From positions 6,277,001 through 6,341,000 of the forward strand of contig JAITYX010000016.1 in NCBI GenBank assembly GCA_021018815.1: a stretch of 64,000 nucleotides of DNA. The letters are read 5' to 3'. Positions 1 through 13,261 of the stretch are shown here, one piece after another; position 1 is the stretch's first letter; each line of letters begins with the position of its first letter. The position numbers were made by a program, and so were the translations under genes. This DNA comes from Talinum fruticosum (taxonomy: Eukaryota; Streptophyta; Magnoliopsida; Caryophyllales; Talinaceae). Under the pieces are notes generated by a model that saw only the letters and a list, made by a program, of their open reading frames with translations, searched no databases and had not been told where the DNA came from.

Positions 1-2671
1 TTGTTAGTCAATTGCACTGATAGCTTGTTTGGCTAGAGCCTAGGTGGAATGAAGGTTGCTGACTTTCAGTGCAATATGTACAACAGTGGCATTTATCTTA
101 CTATGTTTGGTTGCAGTAAAGAATGTAGCAGAAAATTCCACTATGCTCACATTTGGTTGTACTTATCTGAGCAGATGTATTCTCATTAGTCCCAACAAAT
201 GTGATTACAATGCTGAATAGACAATCAACACAGATGGCCACATCAATGGCACACTTCTCTGTTGTCCTTGCTCTTCTTGGCCCTATCTCCTGGGTGGCTT
301 TGCTCCTCTTCTCTGCCCCCCCAACACATTCGTTCCCTGACGTGCCTTGTTTTGTACCTTCTCCCTTCTTGATGAGCCTTTCTAAGGTTTCATTTACATC
401 CTTGTAGCCTGTGCAAGGAGCATTTCATACCTTCTCACAACTTCACTCCCTTTTGTGTCTTTGTGGTTGGGTGAGCGGTGGCCCCCAAAAGGGGGGTTAC
501 AGAGGAGATCAGTCAAAACAGTTCAAATGAAAATTACAGGAATTATTCTTTAATTTATTTGGATTTTAAAGTTTAGAATGCTAGAAAAATGCAATTTAAT
601 AAAATCATGTGTATTACACATGACTGAGTTAATACAAACACCATTCCATAAGCATGCAATTTGCCAAAAATAGCAATCTAATTATTGTCCCATTCTATTA
701 CATTATTAAGTGCATTGCAAATCTGATTGTGTCACATAGCCTTTATGTTGCATCAGACAAAACCTGAGTTTTGATCTATGATTCATGAGGATATCCACTA
801 GTCTGGACTTTGGAGTGTGTACCAAGCTGCGATTTTCAGCTGAAGATCTTATTACCCTTTAGTAACTTGTTCTATGATCATAATTGATTGCTTGGGAACC
901 TGAAATATTGCCAAGGGTCATTTTGCATGATGTCATTTCTTAATGGTAAAATGTGCTAGAATTTGTTGTTGTAGCAAATGGTACAATGTGCTTGTGATGG
1001 CAAACTACGGGAGCTGTTCCGCTGTTAGGAATTGACTGAGATGGCTGGTTGCAGAGAGAATCCCTTCTATTACATGTAGTACTCTTGTAGCAAGGAAATT
1101 AAGATAGATTGATTGTGGGTCCAAATATGAGGAAACTGTGCAATTTGATCCTCCCTATGTTCCCTTCTCTTTCTTGTACCTGATGGGTGTATTGCTGTAA
1201 CAGCTGTTAAAATGCTTCAAATATGCATTTACAAACTATTCAAGGCATTATTTTGTACCAATGTTTATCAAGGCCCAAGAGAGCCATTCATCTTGCAGTT
1301 TCCAGTTTTGTTTCTAGAAATTTCTTAGTTATGTATGCTGGGTGGACAGTTTTCACTTAGTCCTCCTCTCTGTCCCTTTCTTCCACCATTGAAGATGTTG
1401 GTGTGTCTTGTCTAACACTATTTGTCAAAATGTTTCTGGTGTGCGTTTTTGAAAAATGTCAAAGTTGAAGTCATAAGCTTGAAACATAGAAATAAGATTG
1501 TTGAATTTCCCCCTTTGATGGAGTGAGGGAGGTGGATTAAGGTACAATATTTGCTAAGCCTCTTCTTCAGGAGGCATCATTGAATTACTATTGATTATCA
1601 TTATCTGCATAAGAACGCCATTTCAACATTGCTCAAGTTAAAGTGTTTTCCTTGGAGTTGCTAAATTGTAATATGCATTGGGCTTTAAATATGGAGTATA
1701 ACCAGCTATGAAAAGCATTAGTTATATACCCCTTGGACCGCTCATTTTCAGATGGTTATGGTGCTTCTGTCAAACCTGGCAAGCAGGAGGAATTGTAAGG
1801 GGAATGTGTTGGATCATGTTGGCTAAGATATGTGTAGTTTGGTATTTTGGTGGCAATTGAGTGCAAAAGGAACTTACTTAAAAAATATTAATTGTTGAAA
1901 CCTTTTCCATGTTTTAGCTTTCCCGGTCTAGTTCTTGTGATAAGAGGTGTCTAATAAGTTGCATCTCCTCTTTCTGGACCGCTAGCTGAAAAGCAAATTT
2001 TGGGCAAATTTTGGGCTTGGATTGTTGTGGATTAAACCCAAATGCCCCTCTGAATCGTGCTTCACTTTATTTTCTATGGTGTAGTATGTAATCATCGGTT
2101 TTTCAATTTAGTGTCTAAAGATCTATTCTCTCTGTACACTACAATTTTGGAATTTAGGGGTAAGGGGCTGCCGCACTGGACCCCTTTTATATCTCATCCA
2201 GGTGGTGCTCTGGTGTATGAATTCTTTTTGGGGAAATGAGAAATCTGAGTATGTGACGGCATGATATACTAAACTTATGTCATATCTCGTGTTCCTTGTT
2301 TGGGAATTGGCTGCACTGGTGTCTAGCTGGTTATTTGCTCATTGAATAATAGTTGCTTTGCCGTGACTATGTTGCTCTGCGGCTTCAGTTTTGCTCAGAA
2401 CCAATTTTGCACACTTGCACTCTGAAATGGGTGTAGTCCATGTGGATCCTTTATTCTAGCCGGGAACAAACTAACTCTGTTTATCACCATATTGTTATTG
2501 TATCAAAACTTTGAAAACTGAAACATCCTCTTATATATATTACTGAAATGGTCACACCCAAGATCCAAAGAGTTTGGCACATGGTTATCTATCCATTTGA
2601 TAGCATATTTGAATTTATATTCTACATTGTACTTCTTTACAAGGCCTTACAAGAGATTTTTGTCGCTGCAG
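1..2671 (+). other. Intron of the MYB gene, 3' part
   Basis: The MYB exon that follows begins inside the R3 repeat, so this stretch must be intronic or carry upstream exons. I found no R2 repeat coding in it in any plus-strand frame. The R2 exon or exons therefore lie before the window, and the intron is at least 2.67 kb. The 3' splice site is the cag ending at 2671, preceded by a pyrimidine-rich tract. No transposon ends were recognised. Confidence 0.6.
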
Positions 2672-3648
2672 AAGAAGAAGATCAGATTATAATTGCAGCC
2701 CATGCAGTTCACGGGAACAAATGGGCAGCAATAGCGAAGCTTCTACCAGGTCGAACTGACAATGCTATCAAGAATCACTGGAACTCAACTCTGAGGCGAA
2801 GGTATGATCTTGGCAAGATATTGGGAGATGGCAGCATCGACAAAAACAAGGCGTCTTCCGAAGAGACTGTATCAGGAGAGACCAATTCATTTAGGCCATT
2901 CGAAGGAAGACAAGATGTGAACTTGGTGGCTAATCAACCTTATCAGAGTGGCTGCCAGGCTTCGATTGATGAAACACACAGTCAGCCAGAGATCCAGCCT
3001 TTGCCAATGCTAGGGAATCATCATGTGATCGAACATCACCCGTCTTTCACTCAAGCTCCCGAAGCTACTGAGCAACCAACTCTTTCTCGCCCGGTTGCAC
3101 GAGTTGGTGCTTTCAATGTTTATCGGTCTCCAACTAACTCAACAACAGCCGGACCACTTCCGAAACCTGTGCCTGTGCAAGGTCCTTTGGTGCATGCTTT
3201 CCAACCTGATTTTGGCATCTCTAAATTTCTCGATGGTGTTGAATGTGAGCCCATCATTCCTCTGAGATGTGGCCAAGGATGCTGCTCAAGCTCAAGCCCG
3301 GCTGGAACCGAACCCAAAAGGAGCTCACTGCTGGGGCCAGAATTCATTGATTATGAGGAGCCCCCTGCCTTCCCTAGCCATGAGCTAGCCTCCATAGCGA
3401 CAGATTTGAACAATCTCGCATGGATCAAAAGTGGGCTCGACAGCAGCTTTGCCAGAAGAATGGAGCCTCCCATGCACAGAAGAGACTCTCCAGGAACGTC
3501 TGGTAGTAATGGGAATTCCGGGCTGAACAACAATTCACGGTTTGACGAAGGACGGACTAAGCTGATGGGCATGATGACAGAAGTGCTTTCAACCCAAATA
3601 CCAAGGCAAACAGTCACATTTCCTGCCGAAGTCGAGGGTTTGAGCTGA
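2672..3648 (+). CDS. R2R3-MYB transcription factor, last exon (partial)
   Basis: This exon codes for about 324 residues and enters in phase 1 after a cag acceptor. The first ~45 residues are the R3 MYB repeat, with the second and third tryptophans in [16 protein letters not shown] and [12 protein letters not shown]. That block matches the MYB1/MYB25/MYB109 type (Arabidopsis subgroup 23). The rest is a long, Ser/Pro/Asn-rich C-terminal region ending in a basic stretch [12 protein letters not shown]. Such proteins bind DNA in the nucleus through R2 plus R3. R2 is missing here because the upstream exons are off-window. The open frame extends upstream to 2548, but that part is intron read-through and is not included. 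The exon has no internal stop or frameshift. The family call is firm. The subgroup rests on the R3 sequence only, and the target genes cannot be inferred. Confidence 0.88.
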
Positions 3649-4630
3649 TACTGACGCTGTTGGGTTTCTAACCTGATTACAGGATCCCAAATCAGAGGCT
3701 CAAGATTTGAGGTTGGTTCTAAATGATTCCATGAATTGTTTGGGGGAAGTCGGGATTTTAACTTGTGCGATTTGTGCAGTGGAACGAATGAAACTTTTAT
3801 CATACCGTTATACAGATTACTCGTATGAATTTCTTGGATTATTAGCATAATGATCCTGTTAGTTGATTGGATTGACTGCCCACCTGCACATTGCTGGGAT
3901 ATTTGAGCAATTCTGAGAGAGAATAGTTTCCATGCTTCTCTTTATCCTTCCCTTTTTCCTTTTCTTCTGGGTAAACAAGAACTTTAACTCGATCACCAGT
4001 GTTTAGGTCTTCCGGTAATGCAGTTGCATCGCTGAAACTCGCTTGTGGTGGATGGTAATTCGGTGAACAAGAACTTTGACCTGTATGGAGCCAGCTACAC
4101 CAACCATGAACTACCATACGCTAACCACGAGGCTTGTGGCCTGTAAGGAACTGGGAATAAGAATTGGCAAGGTTAAATTGAGGAGTGTTGGAGCCAGACT
4201 AATGCCAAAACTGACACGAGACCTGACATCCTAATCGAATTATCCATATTCAGCTTGATAATTGAAAAAGCTCAGCATATTTGACCCAAATTAACTCGAA
4301 ATTGATTTGAAATTTTCACAAACATTTAACTTATTCGAGTTCGATTTGAATTGAAAGTCACCTAATCTGATCCAAGGAGGACCGATATGCCATTGACTCA
4401 AAGCATGACACAATTGAACTTGAGAGCATCTCGTATCCAAACCGAGCAATTCGGTTGCCACTTTTAACTTGAGTAGCCAACAATACCTTTTGAATGACTC
4501 TTTATGAAAAGTACTTGAAATTTAGGTTGTTTTAGCTATGGTTTATATAAAATACTTACAGTGAGATGTCATTGTAAAAAACAATACCGTTGTAAAAACA
4601 GAAATAGAATACTTACATTGAGATGTCGTC

Positions 4631-4768
4631 TTGTTACCGTCATGTTGGCTACAAGTTATGTGACTTATATATGATTTTTGGTGTGCTTGAGATGCTATAT
4701 TGTTAACGTCATGTTGGCTACAGGTTGTGTGGCTTATGTATATAATGTTTGACATGCTTATTTCTTTG
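4631..4768. repeat. Two-copy tandem repeat, ~69-bp period
   Basis: The phrase gtcatgttggctaca recurs 69 bp apart, with flanking similarity extending through both units. The copies differ by several substitutions, so the duplication is not recent. Confidence 0.55.
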
Positions 4769-6649
4769 ATAAAATTACTAGATAATTTTTTTTCTTTTCT
4801 ATAAAGTCATACGGAAGAAATATAACATGCAATGTAAAAACTAAGAAAGATATTGAATAATAATTCTATGGAATTTTACAAACTGAATTAATAGACACTT
4901 TATTATTTCCCATCACATTAAAAAGATAAGATAAAGAAAAGAAAAGAAAAGAGGGGAATACTAAAACTATCATTGTCGTGATATAATACAATTAGAGGGA
5001 AAATTTTTTAAAAAAGAAATCATAAAAATAGGGAATAAGTTTTAAAAAAGTAGAATAAAATATTATTTATAAAAACTTAGGTACGTGGGGTGGACTCGGA
5101 CAGAAAGGCTGTTGTGTGTTGATTTAGCATGTTGAATATGGACAGGAAAGCTTAGTCGTGGAATCTTGACGTGGTGCTTACTGGGCAAAGTGGCCCATAT
5201 CCCCCAAAACCCCCAAAACGAACTGTATGGCAGTTCCTCCCACCCTGCCCTCGCTCAATCTTAGTACGCAAGTAAATGTACTGCTTCATTCTCTCGCCTT
5301 CGACACCCAAAAAATTAAGGTATCTAAGAGTTATTTTTTTATACCTGAGGGGTTTTAAAATAATTACAATAAATTGAGGTTCCTTTGTAGAATTTTTTAT
5401 CTTTTTACATCCCCTTATATATAAATAAAATAAAAATAAAAAAATTTCTTACTAGATATTATTAGATTGTGGGAGGAAAAACTTTTACATAACCCTCAAA
5501 ATATCGTGAGATGGTTTGAGTTTATTGAATTTTTGTGTTTGATGCTTGTACTTATCTTAAGTATTCATATGCATTGCATATCAACTACTTAATATTTTTT
5601 AAAGAAAAAAATTGTTTATTGTTTAAATTACATATTTAAATTGAATACGACGTTTATTAAAAGCATCGTGCCGATCTTTCAATTAATAGATTCAACTTTT
5701 CTTTTAAAAAATTATTAATACTAAGGGTGGCAATATTACATCTAACTCAACAAATCATATGTAGGAAGTGAAAATTCGTTAGCCGGATATTTGTTTATCC
5801 GAAAAATTAAATATTTTTATTCGATCTATTGTAAATTATCATTTATAAAATTGATTTCGGAAAGTCTTTAAAATTAAAATTAAAATTAAAATAAATTAAT
5901 TTCTGAACAATTATAAGTTGTCACGTGTTGCGCTGATGATATAATAAATAGTAAATATTTTTTAAGAAATAATTATTAAATTTTGGACTCGGATCCAAAA
6001 TTCAACTCAAACTCAAACTCCAAAAGGTATAAATAGAGGCATCCCCTCAATTTTCCACATATATTCAACATATGTAAAATTCGAGTTCAAATTACAAACA
6101 ACATCCAACTATCGTTCGTAAATCATAGTAAAAATTCGGATTCAAGACTCTCAACACATCCAAATCAAGAACCATCCAACGTTTATCATAGAGATTGTAC
6201 CCATTAAACAAAAATTAATACAAATTATATTTGTGATTTTATATCTTTATTTATTTTAGATTTGAAATTTATGTTTATACCATGTATTTGGGTAATATAA
6301 ATGGATATAAATCAAATCGGATTTATATCTGGATCTAGATATGAATGTGGATATATGAATATGGATTTGTGGTTGTTTTTATTTTTATGGGTTGGAGAAA
6401 AAGAGTGGATATTTTTCTCCCAAATGAAAAAAGTAAAAATAAAAATAAAAATTGGGGGATTTAAAGATGTAGGCAGTTGCTTGCTTGCTTGCTTGGCTTT
6501 GCCTGTTGGAAAACAGACGCCTCGGCCTTTTCTCTCTCCTCCGCCTTCTGAGGGGCATCTTGTAATAATAATTTTTTTTTATAAAAAAGCTAAAGTAAAA
6601 GCCAAATTCACAAAAGCTCTTATTATTGCCGCACCTCCCCTTCTCTTCC

Positions 6650-6708
6650 CCTCTGTTCACTCCACTCTCTCTCTCCCTCTCTCTCTCCTCCTGCTTTCAA
6701 TGGAGTAG
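6650..6708 (+). promoter_or_regulatory. CT-rich leader and tiny upstream ORF of the RING-CH gene
   Basis: A dense CT tract at 6655-6691 is typical of plant 5' UTRs or core promoters (pyrimidine patch). It is followed by ATG GAG TAG at 6700-6708, a two-codon upstream ORF 178 bases before the main start. If it lies in the transcript it could lower translation of the main frame. The transcript start is not known from sequence. Confidence 0.4.
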
Positions 6709-6885
6709 CAGACACACCATTTCCCCCAAACCCCACATGGAGAGAGGGTGAGAGTCACGGGCTCAATGATACCCCAGAAAAACTGAATCATCATACTCAA
6801 CTTGTCCAAATCTTTGATAATCTCAACGCCATTTTTGTGGGTTTTTCGAGCTGTTGATGCCCTCCTTACGTGAAGGTTATCTCCA

Positions 6886-9784
6886 ATGGCAACTTTAATG
6901 GAGTCCCATGTCGACATCGAGCAAGGACTTCCTCGCCGGTGCTCTGCCGCCGCTGCTTCTGATTCCGAGGAGGAAAGTCCTCGTTACTCCGACGCCGAGA
7001 GCAGCTCCAGCGAGTCTTGTAGGGCGGAGGGTGGTGGGTCGGTGGTGAAGGGTGAGAAGGGTAGAAGGTCTTCGTGTTCGTATTCTTCGTGTGTCTCGGA
7101 GGTTTCGGTGGAGCAGGTGGTGGATCTGGAGAATGGCGGCGGCGAAGCGGCGGCCGTGACGAAGGTAAGTATGCATTCGGCAAAAGTGAAGAGAAATTGT
7201 AGGATTTGCCATTTGAGCTTTGATGGGTCGAATCCTGAGTCTGGATTCACTATGGAATTAGGGTGTTCTTGCAAGGATGATTTAGCTGCTGCCCACAAAC
7301 ATTGTGCTGAGGCTTGGTTCAAAATCCGAGGCAATAAGTAAGCTGTAGTCTTCTCTGAATTTTACTTCATTTTTTGAAAGCATGACTTGGGTATCATGAA
7401 ATTTGGTATTTTTGAACTTTATTGTTCTTTCGTTCGGAGCTAATTTGGATACTTCTCTGATAATTCTTTGGTATGAACGCATAGAAGCTCTGATAAAGCT
7501 CTAGTTCCTGATTGCGTTTAGGAAATGCCTAATGTGATTACTGTACTTGGTTAGATGAATGCTGAACCTCACTATTTGTTCTTGTTTCTTGTAATGGTCC
7601 CTGTGTTTTGGAACTTTCGTGAGAGGGCTAAGTCACTAATGTGATGCTTTTTTTCTTTGTCTCGTTGGTTATTGATGAGTTTGATTAGCAAATGAGAAAA
7701 GGATGTATTTTGAGTGAAAGGGATGTTGGTGTTATGAAAGTTGACAAGGGGATAGAGGTGTGAAAGTCGACAAGGGATATAGGTTTATCTTTTGTTGGAG
7801 AAAAGAAGAAAAATGTCTAAAAGCAACGGAAAGTTACATCAATTCAATGAAGGAATCTAATAATAAAGCAAATGGTGCAAAGATGATGAATTGATGATGC
7901 TTTTCTGGGTTATCCAACTAGTCGGATTCCTATTCTCAGTATCTTACTTGTAAATTAGGTTTTTACAAATGAATTAGGTTGCATCCTTTTAGTGTCAATT
8001 TGCTGATTTCGTTGTGTGAAAATTAGCTGGCAATTGAGCTTGTCACTGGTGTAAATTGAGTAGCTGGTGCCTCAGACTTGGAAAAAACATGTTACTTTTT
8101 TTGGTTGCATTGTTATGATCTCGTTAATGTATGACACAGAGAAGTTGTTTCAAATGTTTACTTTCTCTCTTCTTTAATGCGCGCCTGCGTTCACTTGATC
8201 AAGACGAACTTTGCTGGTTCATTTTCAGAGTGGTGTCTGCTTTTGGTGTCTGGATAATGGGCACTTGCAATACTACTTCCATCTAAGAATATCCTTCTCT
8301 TTAACCCTATTGAGATATTCATGTAGGCACATGTCGTTCTAGGCTTCCATTTATACCTTCTATTTCTCATAAAAATTCAGACAAGCTTTTCTAGCACACA
8401 GTTATACTTACCCAGTGGAAGTTTGGAAATTGAACTAGATGGCTTTTAGTCCTAATATTGTTCGGGCTTTGGGTCAGGAATAGAGTGCTAGAGTAGACCC
8501 AAATTGGTGTTTCTGTTCATTAGGCTGGTCCATCTAATTTGCCCCTTTAGTGCGTCTGAGTTTCTAATGCTTCCTCTCATTGATGTGGTCATTATTTCCC
8601 CTTTTCTTTTTGTTTTGTTTTTTGTTTTTTCTCAGATGAAATGACCTTTAACCACTAACATACCCTTTACTAATGACTTATCCTATGCATTCTTTTGTTT
8701 AATCTGTTCACTGTTTCTTGTTAAATCACTGATAGCATGGATAAGCATGCATTCAATCAATCGTTTCATGTACTTAATTGACCTGAATGTAGCCTTTCAA
8801 AGTTCAGGATGCTTAAACACTTGTACCTGATATGCATATGGAACGTTAAACGCATTAGGTATAACCTCTATCGCTGCTACAAAGTTCCTGTTCCATTCTC
8901 ATATATGGATGACAGGCGAGGAGAGGGATGGGGACTAGAATGGGAGCTTTGTCAATGATAGTGTTGATAATGCACACCCAGTCTCATATTGACTCCGTTA
9001 CAGTGTTTGTTATCAGCTTGCTAGGGCTCGTAGACGTCCCCCTTTTTTACCTGGCTTAAATATTTATGCATTTATGGACTTCAAATTGATATCTACGAGG
9101 TAGTAATCCTTTTACTAGAATTGATAAGGATTAAAATATATAGAGCTTTAGTTAAAAGTTCTTCCTAAGTAGGTTGGTCAAAGTTAGTGTGCTTTTTTCC
9201 CTTTCAGTTGTTTTTTATGGAACTTCTACTTAGTGGAATTTGACATACTGAAGCAACATCTGACCAGAGGTTTGTGCTTGGATCATTGGATACCTTGGCT
9301 TTACAAAGAAAATTATTGGAATTATCTCAAGAATTTTCTTGAGGGAGTTATTGCAATTTCTATGTGCTTCTGGACACATGGCATTTCTTCCCCAGATGCT
9401 TCATTAATAATCCTTATCTATGTGCTTCTGGACATTCATTAATTGATTATGATTGTTTTTGCAAATATGTGAATATCAATTAGCACCTTCTGCTGGATGG
9501 AATTTGTCCCAACTGCCTGATCTTTCTAATTTAGTTAACCCTTCTACTGCAGAACCTGTGAGATATGCGGCTCAACTGCCCGGAATGTGGTGGGGGTGAA
9601 TGAGGTAGAATTGATGGAGCAATGGAATGAGGCCAATGAGACTGCACCGACGGCTGCTCCCCACTCTCACCTAGTTGAGACTCGGCGATTCTGGCAAGGA
9701 CATCGGTTTCTGAATTTCCTGTTGGCCTGTATGGTGTTCGCCTTTGTCATATCTTGGCTGTTTCACTTCAATGTTCCGTCCTAA
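6886..9784 (+). CDS. RING-CH (RINGv/MARCH-type) zinc-finger membrane protein
   Basis: The gene has two exons, 6886-7337 and 9553-9784. The junction (aa|gtaagc ... ctgcag|a) restores a lysine codon and gives 227 residues. The N-terminal 100 residues are Ser/Glu-rich and low complexity. A complete C4HC3 RING-CH finger follows: Cys105, Cys108, Cys127, Cys129, His137, Cys140, Cys153 and Cys156. The intron splits the finger just before the last CxxC. Residues ~203-221 form one hydrophobic segment close to the C-terminus, so the protein is probably tail-anchored with the finger in the cytosol. RING-CH proteins of this kind usually act as E3 ubiquitin ligases, but the substrate is unknown. The spacing of all eight ligands fits the family. 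The start chosen is the first ATG giving the full frame. A second ATG lies four codons later. Confidence 0.9.
7338..9552 (+). other. Single intron of the RING-CH gene
   Basis: This 2.2 kb intron has a gtaagc donor and a ctgcag acceptor. It contains no convincing coding sequence or transposon ends. The short open frames inside it are not supported. Confidence 0.8.
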
Positions 9785-9863
9785 GATTCCTGTACAGAAG
9801 CCATTGCACTTGCACTTGTAATATTGTCAAGAAAACATACCAATTTCCAAGGAAACCGCCAGA

Positions 9864-9869
9864 AATAAA
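9864..9869 (+). terminator. Candidate poly(A) signal AATAAA, RING-CH gene
   Basis: AATAAA lies 80 bases after the stop codon, in an A-rich stretch. The position is plausible for the near-upstream element of plant polyadenylation. The sequence alone cannot prove its use. Confidence 0.4.
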
Positions 9870-10175
9870 AAGAAAAAAGGTATCCTTTCTGGTGCTCGTT
9901 CTCAATTCTTGGATTAGGGAGGGGTTAAGTTGTTCATAGTATTAGGTTAGTCCTAAGAGTTTCTTAGTGAGCTGTTACAATTCCTGTTATAGTTGCAGCC
10001 TTTCTCAGAGTTTACATCAAGGATGTAGTATTTTTCGTAATTTGGGTTTTTCTGTCCTCGCTTTGCTACTCAAGCGGGACTGTAACAATGAATCTCTGTA
10101 AGATTGGATCCTACAGAAAAATCAAGTGTAAAAGAAACTCATCATTTGTAAAATAGATGAGAGCTTCAACCAAAT

Positions 10176-10318
10176 GAGGGTTAGCTCAAGTAGCATATAT
10201 GTTACTTGGTTAACCACCAGAGTTCGATTCCACCGATCCATGGGGTGTAGAGCCTAATTGTATCCGACAGCCCTCCCCCTCTTCATCATCTGCTTAATGG
10301 GTTGGCTTGAATTGATTG
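10176..10318 (+). mobile_element. tRNA-derived SINE-like element
   Basis: An A-box-like ggttagctcaagtagc (~10179) and a B-box-like agttcgattcc (~10221) are spaced about 40 bases apart, as in RNA polymerase III promoters of tRNA-related SINEs. A tRNA-unrelated body follows. It does not fold as a functional tRNA because the acceptor stem is absent. I could not find target duplications, so the ends are approximate. Confidence 0.5.
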
Positions 10319-10854
10319 ATTATCTCTGTGTTTAGTGGGTATGGATTTATGAAAAGTAGAGTATGGATTTATGAAAGCAAATGATCTCTTTATGTTAAAT
10401 GTTGAAATGTGCAACTAATTGGACGGGCAAAAGGAGATAGACGAGATAACCCAACTTGCCTTGAATAAATAACATTTAAACATAAGAAAAGATGTATGAA
10501 CGGGGGCAAAAGTTAAAGGCCTCTTTTTTTGAATAATAGATTTTGGTTCATTAATGAAGTTGGGGCCTTTCTTAATCAATTTAAGACTTTATTTTTTTCA
10601 GTGTCATAAATCCATAATTAAATTGTTGGGGTGACAAGACGTAAATAAAACCTATTTATGTGAATGAAATTTCGCCCGGATGTCTCATAATGTCCCCTTC
10701 ACTCCACTCCATCTCCATTCCCATTTACTACTGTTTTTTGGACATCTACGCAGCACTAGTCAGTCGCTAACATGTAATGTTTTCTCCTCTCTTTATATTA
10801 AACCTGATAATAAAATTGTCGTTTTGAATACCTAATTGCGATAGCTAACTACTA

Positions 10855-11105
10855 CTCCTCTATTTTAAAAAATTTGTCGCTTTAATGTTATAAGAGAATA
10901 TTAAGAAAACACAAAAATTATGACAAAATTTGTGTTAGAGAACTAATTGTCTAAGATTTCATTAGAAATGAAAAAAATTAATAAAAAAAGAAGAGAAAAA
11001 AGCAAGGATAAAATAGATTGATACGTCATTAAAAATATAAAGTAACAGAGATTGTAAAACGAAAAAATTAGTTAAATTTTGACATGTATTTTGAAATGAA
11101 AGGAG
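10855..11105. mobile_element. Stowaway-like MITE (Tc1/mariner type)
   Basis: The ends are inverted and related: ctcctctattttaaaa on the left, and ctcctttcatttcaaaatac read from the right. Both are flanked by TA (10853-10854 and 11106-11107), the Stowaway target duplication. The length is 251 bp, AT-rich and non-coding, as expected of a non-autonomous element mobilised by a mariner-like transposase elsewhere. Confidence 0.65.
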
Positions 11106-11553
11106 TAATTGTATATCCAAATTATATCACCACATATAATTAATGAGTACATTTATCCCTATATTTATTTTAAATTTAACTACGAAAAGAAAAAAAGGTA
11201 AGAGTAGTATTAATAAACATTATATATCGGCCTTATTTATTAATCTTTTAAAAATTCAATAAATTTTAAATATCTATTTTAAAATATTTGCACGTCAAAT
11301 ATTAATATATCTAAATATCACTCTCATATCTTAACAATGTGAATTAATCTTGTTTGTCCAATATTTCACAATCCATAACTTCAACAGTGGAATGAGTTAT
11401 GTGTCACCTCTTTCGACTGTGGTGATTCTCACAATGAATTAGTAGACATACTTTTACGTACCTATACATCACTATACGACTAGTGGGTTAGCCCATCACT
11501 ATAACCAGTGATCTGGCTAATTATTTTTTCACTAATATGACTGTAGACAGAGA

Positions 11554-11554
<1 letters not shown>

Positions 11555-11629
<75 letters not shown>
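11555..11629. repeat. (TA)n microsatellite, ~37 units
   Basis: An uninterrupted TA run of 75 bases. It is likely length-polymorphic. Confidence 0.97.
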
Positions 11630-11632
<3 letters not shown>

Positions 11633-11835
11633 CCGTAAAATATAAAAGCAAATAATTTTATATATATATATTAATTATTATTAATTGGTTTCGAGTTGTA
11701 ACTGCAAGTCTCATCTCTTATATATATTATTCAGTTTGTTAAAAACTTAACTAATTTAAATTTGAACAACATGACATATAAAAGTCAGTCAGTGTAATGA
11801 TCTAAGAAGGCCTTCAGAGAGACTATGAACAAATT

Positions 11836-11846
11836 TAATAATAATA

Positions 11847-11892
<46 letters not shown>
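11836..11892. repeat. (TAA)n microsatellite
   Basis: A run of ATA/TAA trinucleotides about 57 bases long with one interruption near its start, followed by an A-rich tract. Confidence 0.95.
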
Positions 11893-12621
11893 GGATTTTT
11901 AAAAAAAAAGTATTGGGATGGAGGAAAGAGACAGTAAGAACATGGCTTCCTAGTCTGATGTCGCTCTCATTGAGAATAAAGACAAATGTGAACTTTGGAT
12001 TTGGCTTCCCACCAAATTATACAACGTGCACTCCATGATTGTCTTCCTCTCCTCATTATCTTTTTCTTAATTCACTCATTTGCCCTTTTCCTAACCCTTA
12101 ATCATCACTTAATTAATTATACTTACTATCCTACCTACCACTACATCATATAAATTATAGTCAATTCTATCTAAAATTTACCCCCCAATGCATTATTATT
12201 TTTGTAAGTGTGTAATTTCTTACTAAAAATTTATATTTTAAAAATAAACTCATACATATCTCTTTTTACGAGTTTCGTAATGTATGTATTATACGAGTAT
12301 AACACTTACTTAACTTATCCGATGGAAAAAATAAAAGTTTCCCAAGAAAAGGGAGGGCACCGCAAGAAAAGGAACATACATATAATCGGATCATATGTAG
12401 CCGCCCAGCTTGTTGTCTGAATTTTTATATGGGAAATGGAAGTAATAAAGTCGGCCAAGTGTTTGGTTTAGGCATCCCTAATCAAGAACAAGACCAAATG
12501 CAAGCTTGGGTGGCCGACTCTGCTTGTGTGGGGTGCAATTTATTTGGGCCCTTTAATTAATTTAGAGGGATAGTATAGAAGAAGGTGGGAATATAATGTG
12601 CCCTTGTTTAGGGTCAAAGGG

Positions 12622-12640
12622 ACACACACACACACACACA
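12622..12640. repeat. (AC)n microsatellite
   Basis: About nine AC dinucleotides followed by an A run. Confidence 0.9.
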
Positions 12641-13261
12641 AAAATCTATTGATTTTTAGGTTTTCTTATTTATGCCATCACTCCATCTTGATAATTAAAC
12701 ATGTGTCTGAACATTGAATTTAGATTTCAGTTGCGATTCAAGATGATTTGATTCGCCCCACCCTGGCCGTGTTATAATATTTTTGGTTGGATAAGATCGG
12801 ATTTGCTTTCCTGTAAATTCAAGCTTAATTCACTTCATTCATCATCTATCTAAAATTATACTATTCTTTTGTTTAGCTTGTTGGAGTGACGGGTGGGGTT
12901 AAAGGAGACAAATTTTGAGTCTAACTAAATCTTATTTACTTTGAAATTCTTCTGATACGTGTCTAAATCTTCTCTTGGACTTCTTATAGTGTTCATGTTC
13001 TATCACCTTGATCATTTATGGTAGTAAATGATCCGTAACGTCTTCATATTCAAATGGAGAGTAGCACATCATTTAAATCTTATATTATATTAATCCATCG
13101 TATAATTTAACTAGAATTTTAGCATTATGAGAGAGACTGTCCTGATTTACTGAATGTACTTGAAAACTTAGATTTAGGTATTATAGAGAGTTGGTCCAAT
13201 ATAGGGGTGGGTATTATAGAGAGTTTATATACCATTTCAATGATTTTATGGATCTGCCACA

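Larger units (their letters stand above)
3649..6885. other. Intergenic region between the MYB and RING-CH genes
   Basis: The first few hundred bases are the MYB 3' UTR and flank. The remainder is AT-rich with no coding signal. A 91-residue minus-strand frame at 3842-4117 resembles nothing I recognise. A two-copy tandem repeat lies near 4.7 kb. The last ~500 bases form the RING-CH promoter and 5' UTR. Confidence 0.6.

Noticed and set aside
201..407. 68-residue hydrophobic frame in the MYB intron
   Set aside because: Composition bias only. It has no homology to the missing R2 repeat and sits in intronic sequence.
2548..2671. Start of the MYB exon at the ATG at 2548
   Set aside because: The residues before EEEDQ are not MYB-like, and a good cag acceptor ends at 2671. 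This is intron read-through.
3842..4117. Minus-strand frame of 91 residues downstream of the MYB gene
   Set aside because: No recognisable family, it overlaps the MYB 3' flank, and it has no splice or promoter support. Probably chance.
10179..10235. Functional tRNA gene
   Set aside because: A and B boxes are present, but no acceptor or anticodon stem can be formed. SINE-like instead.
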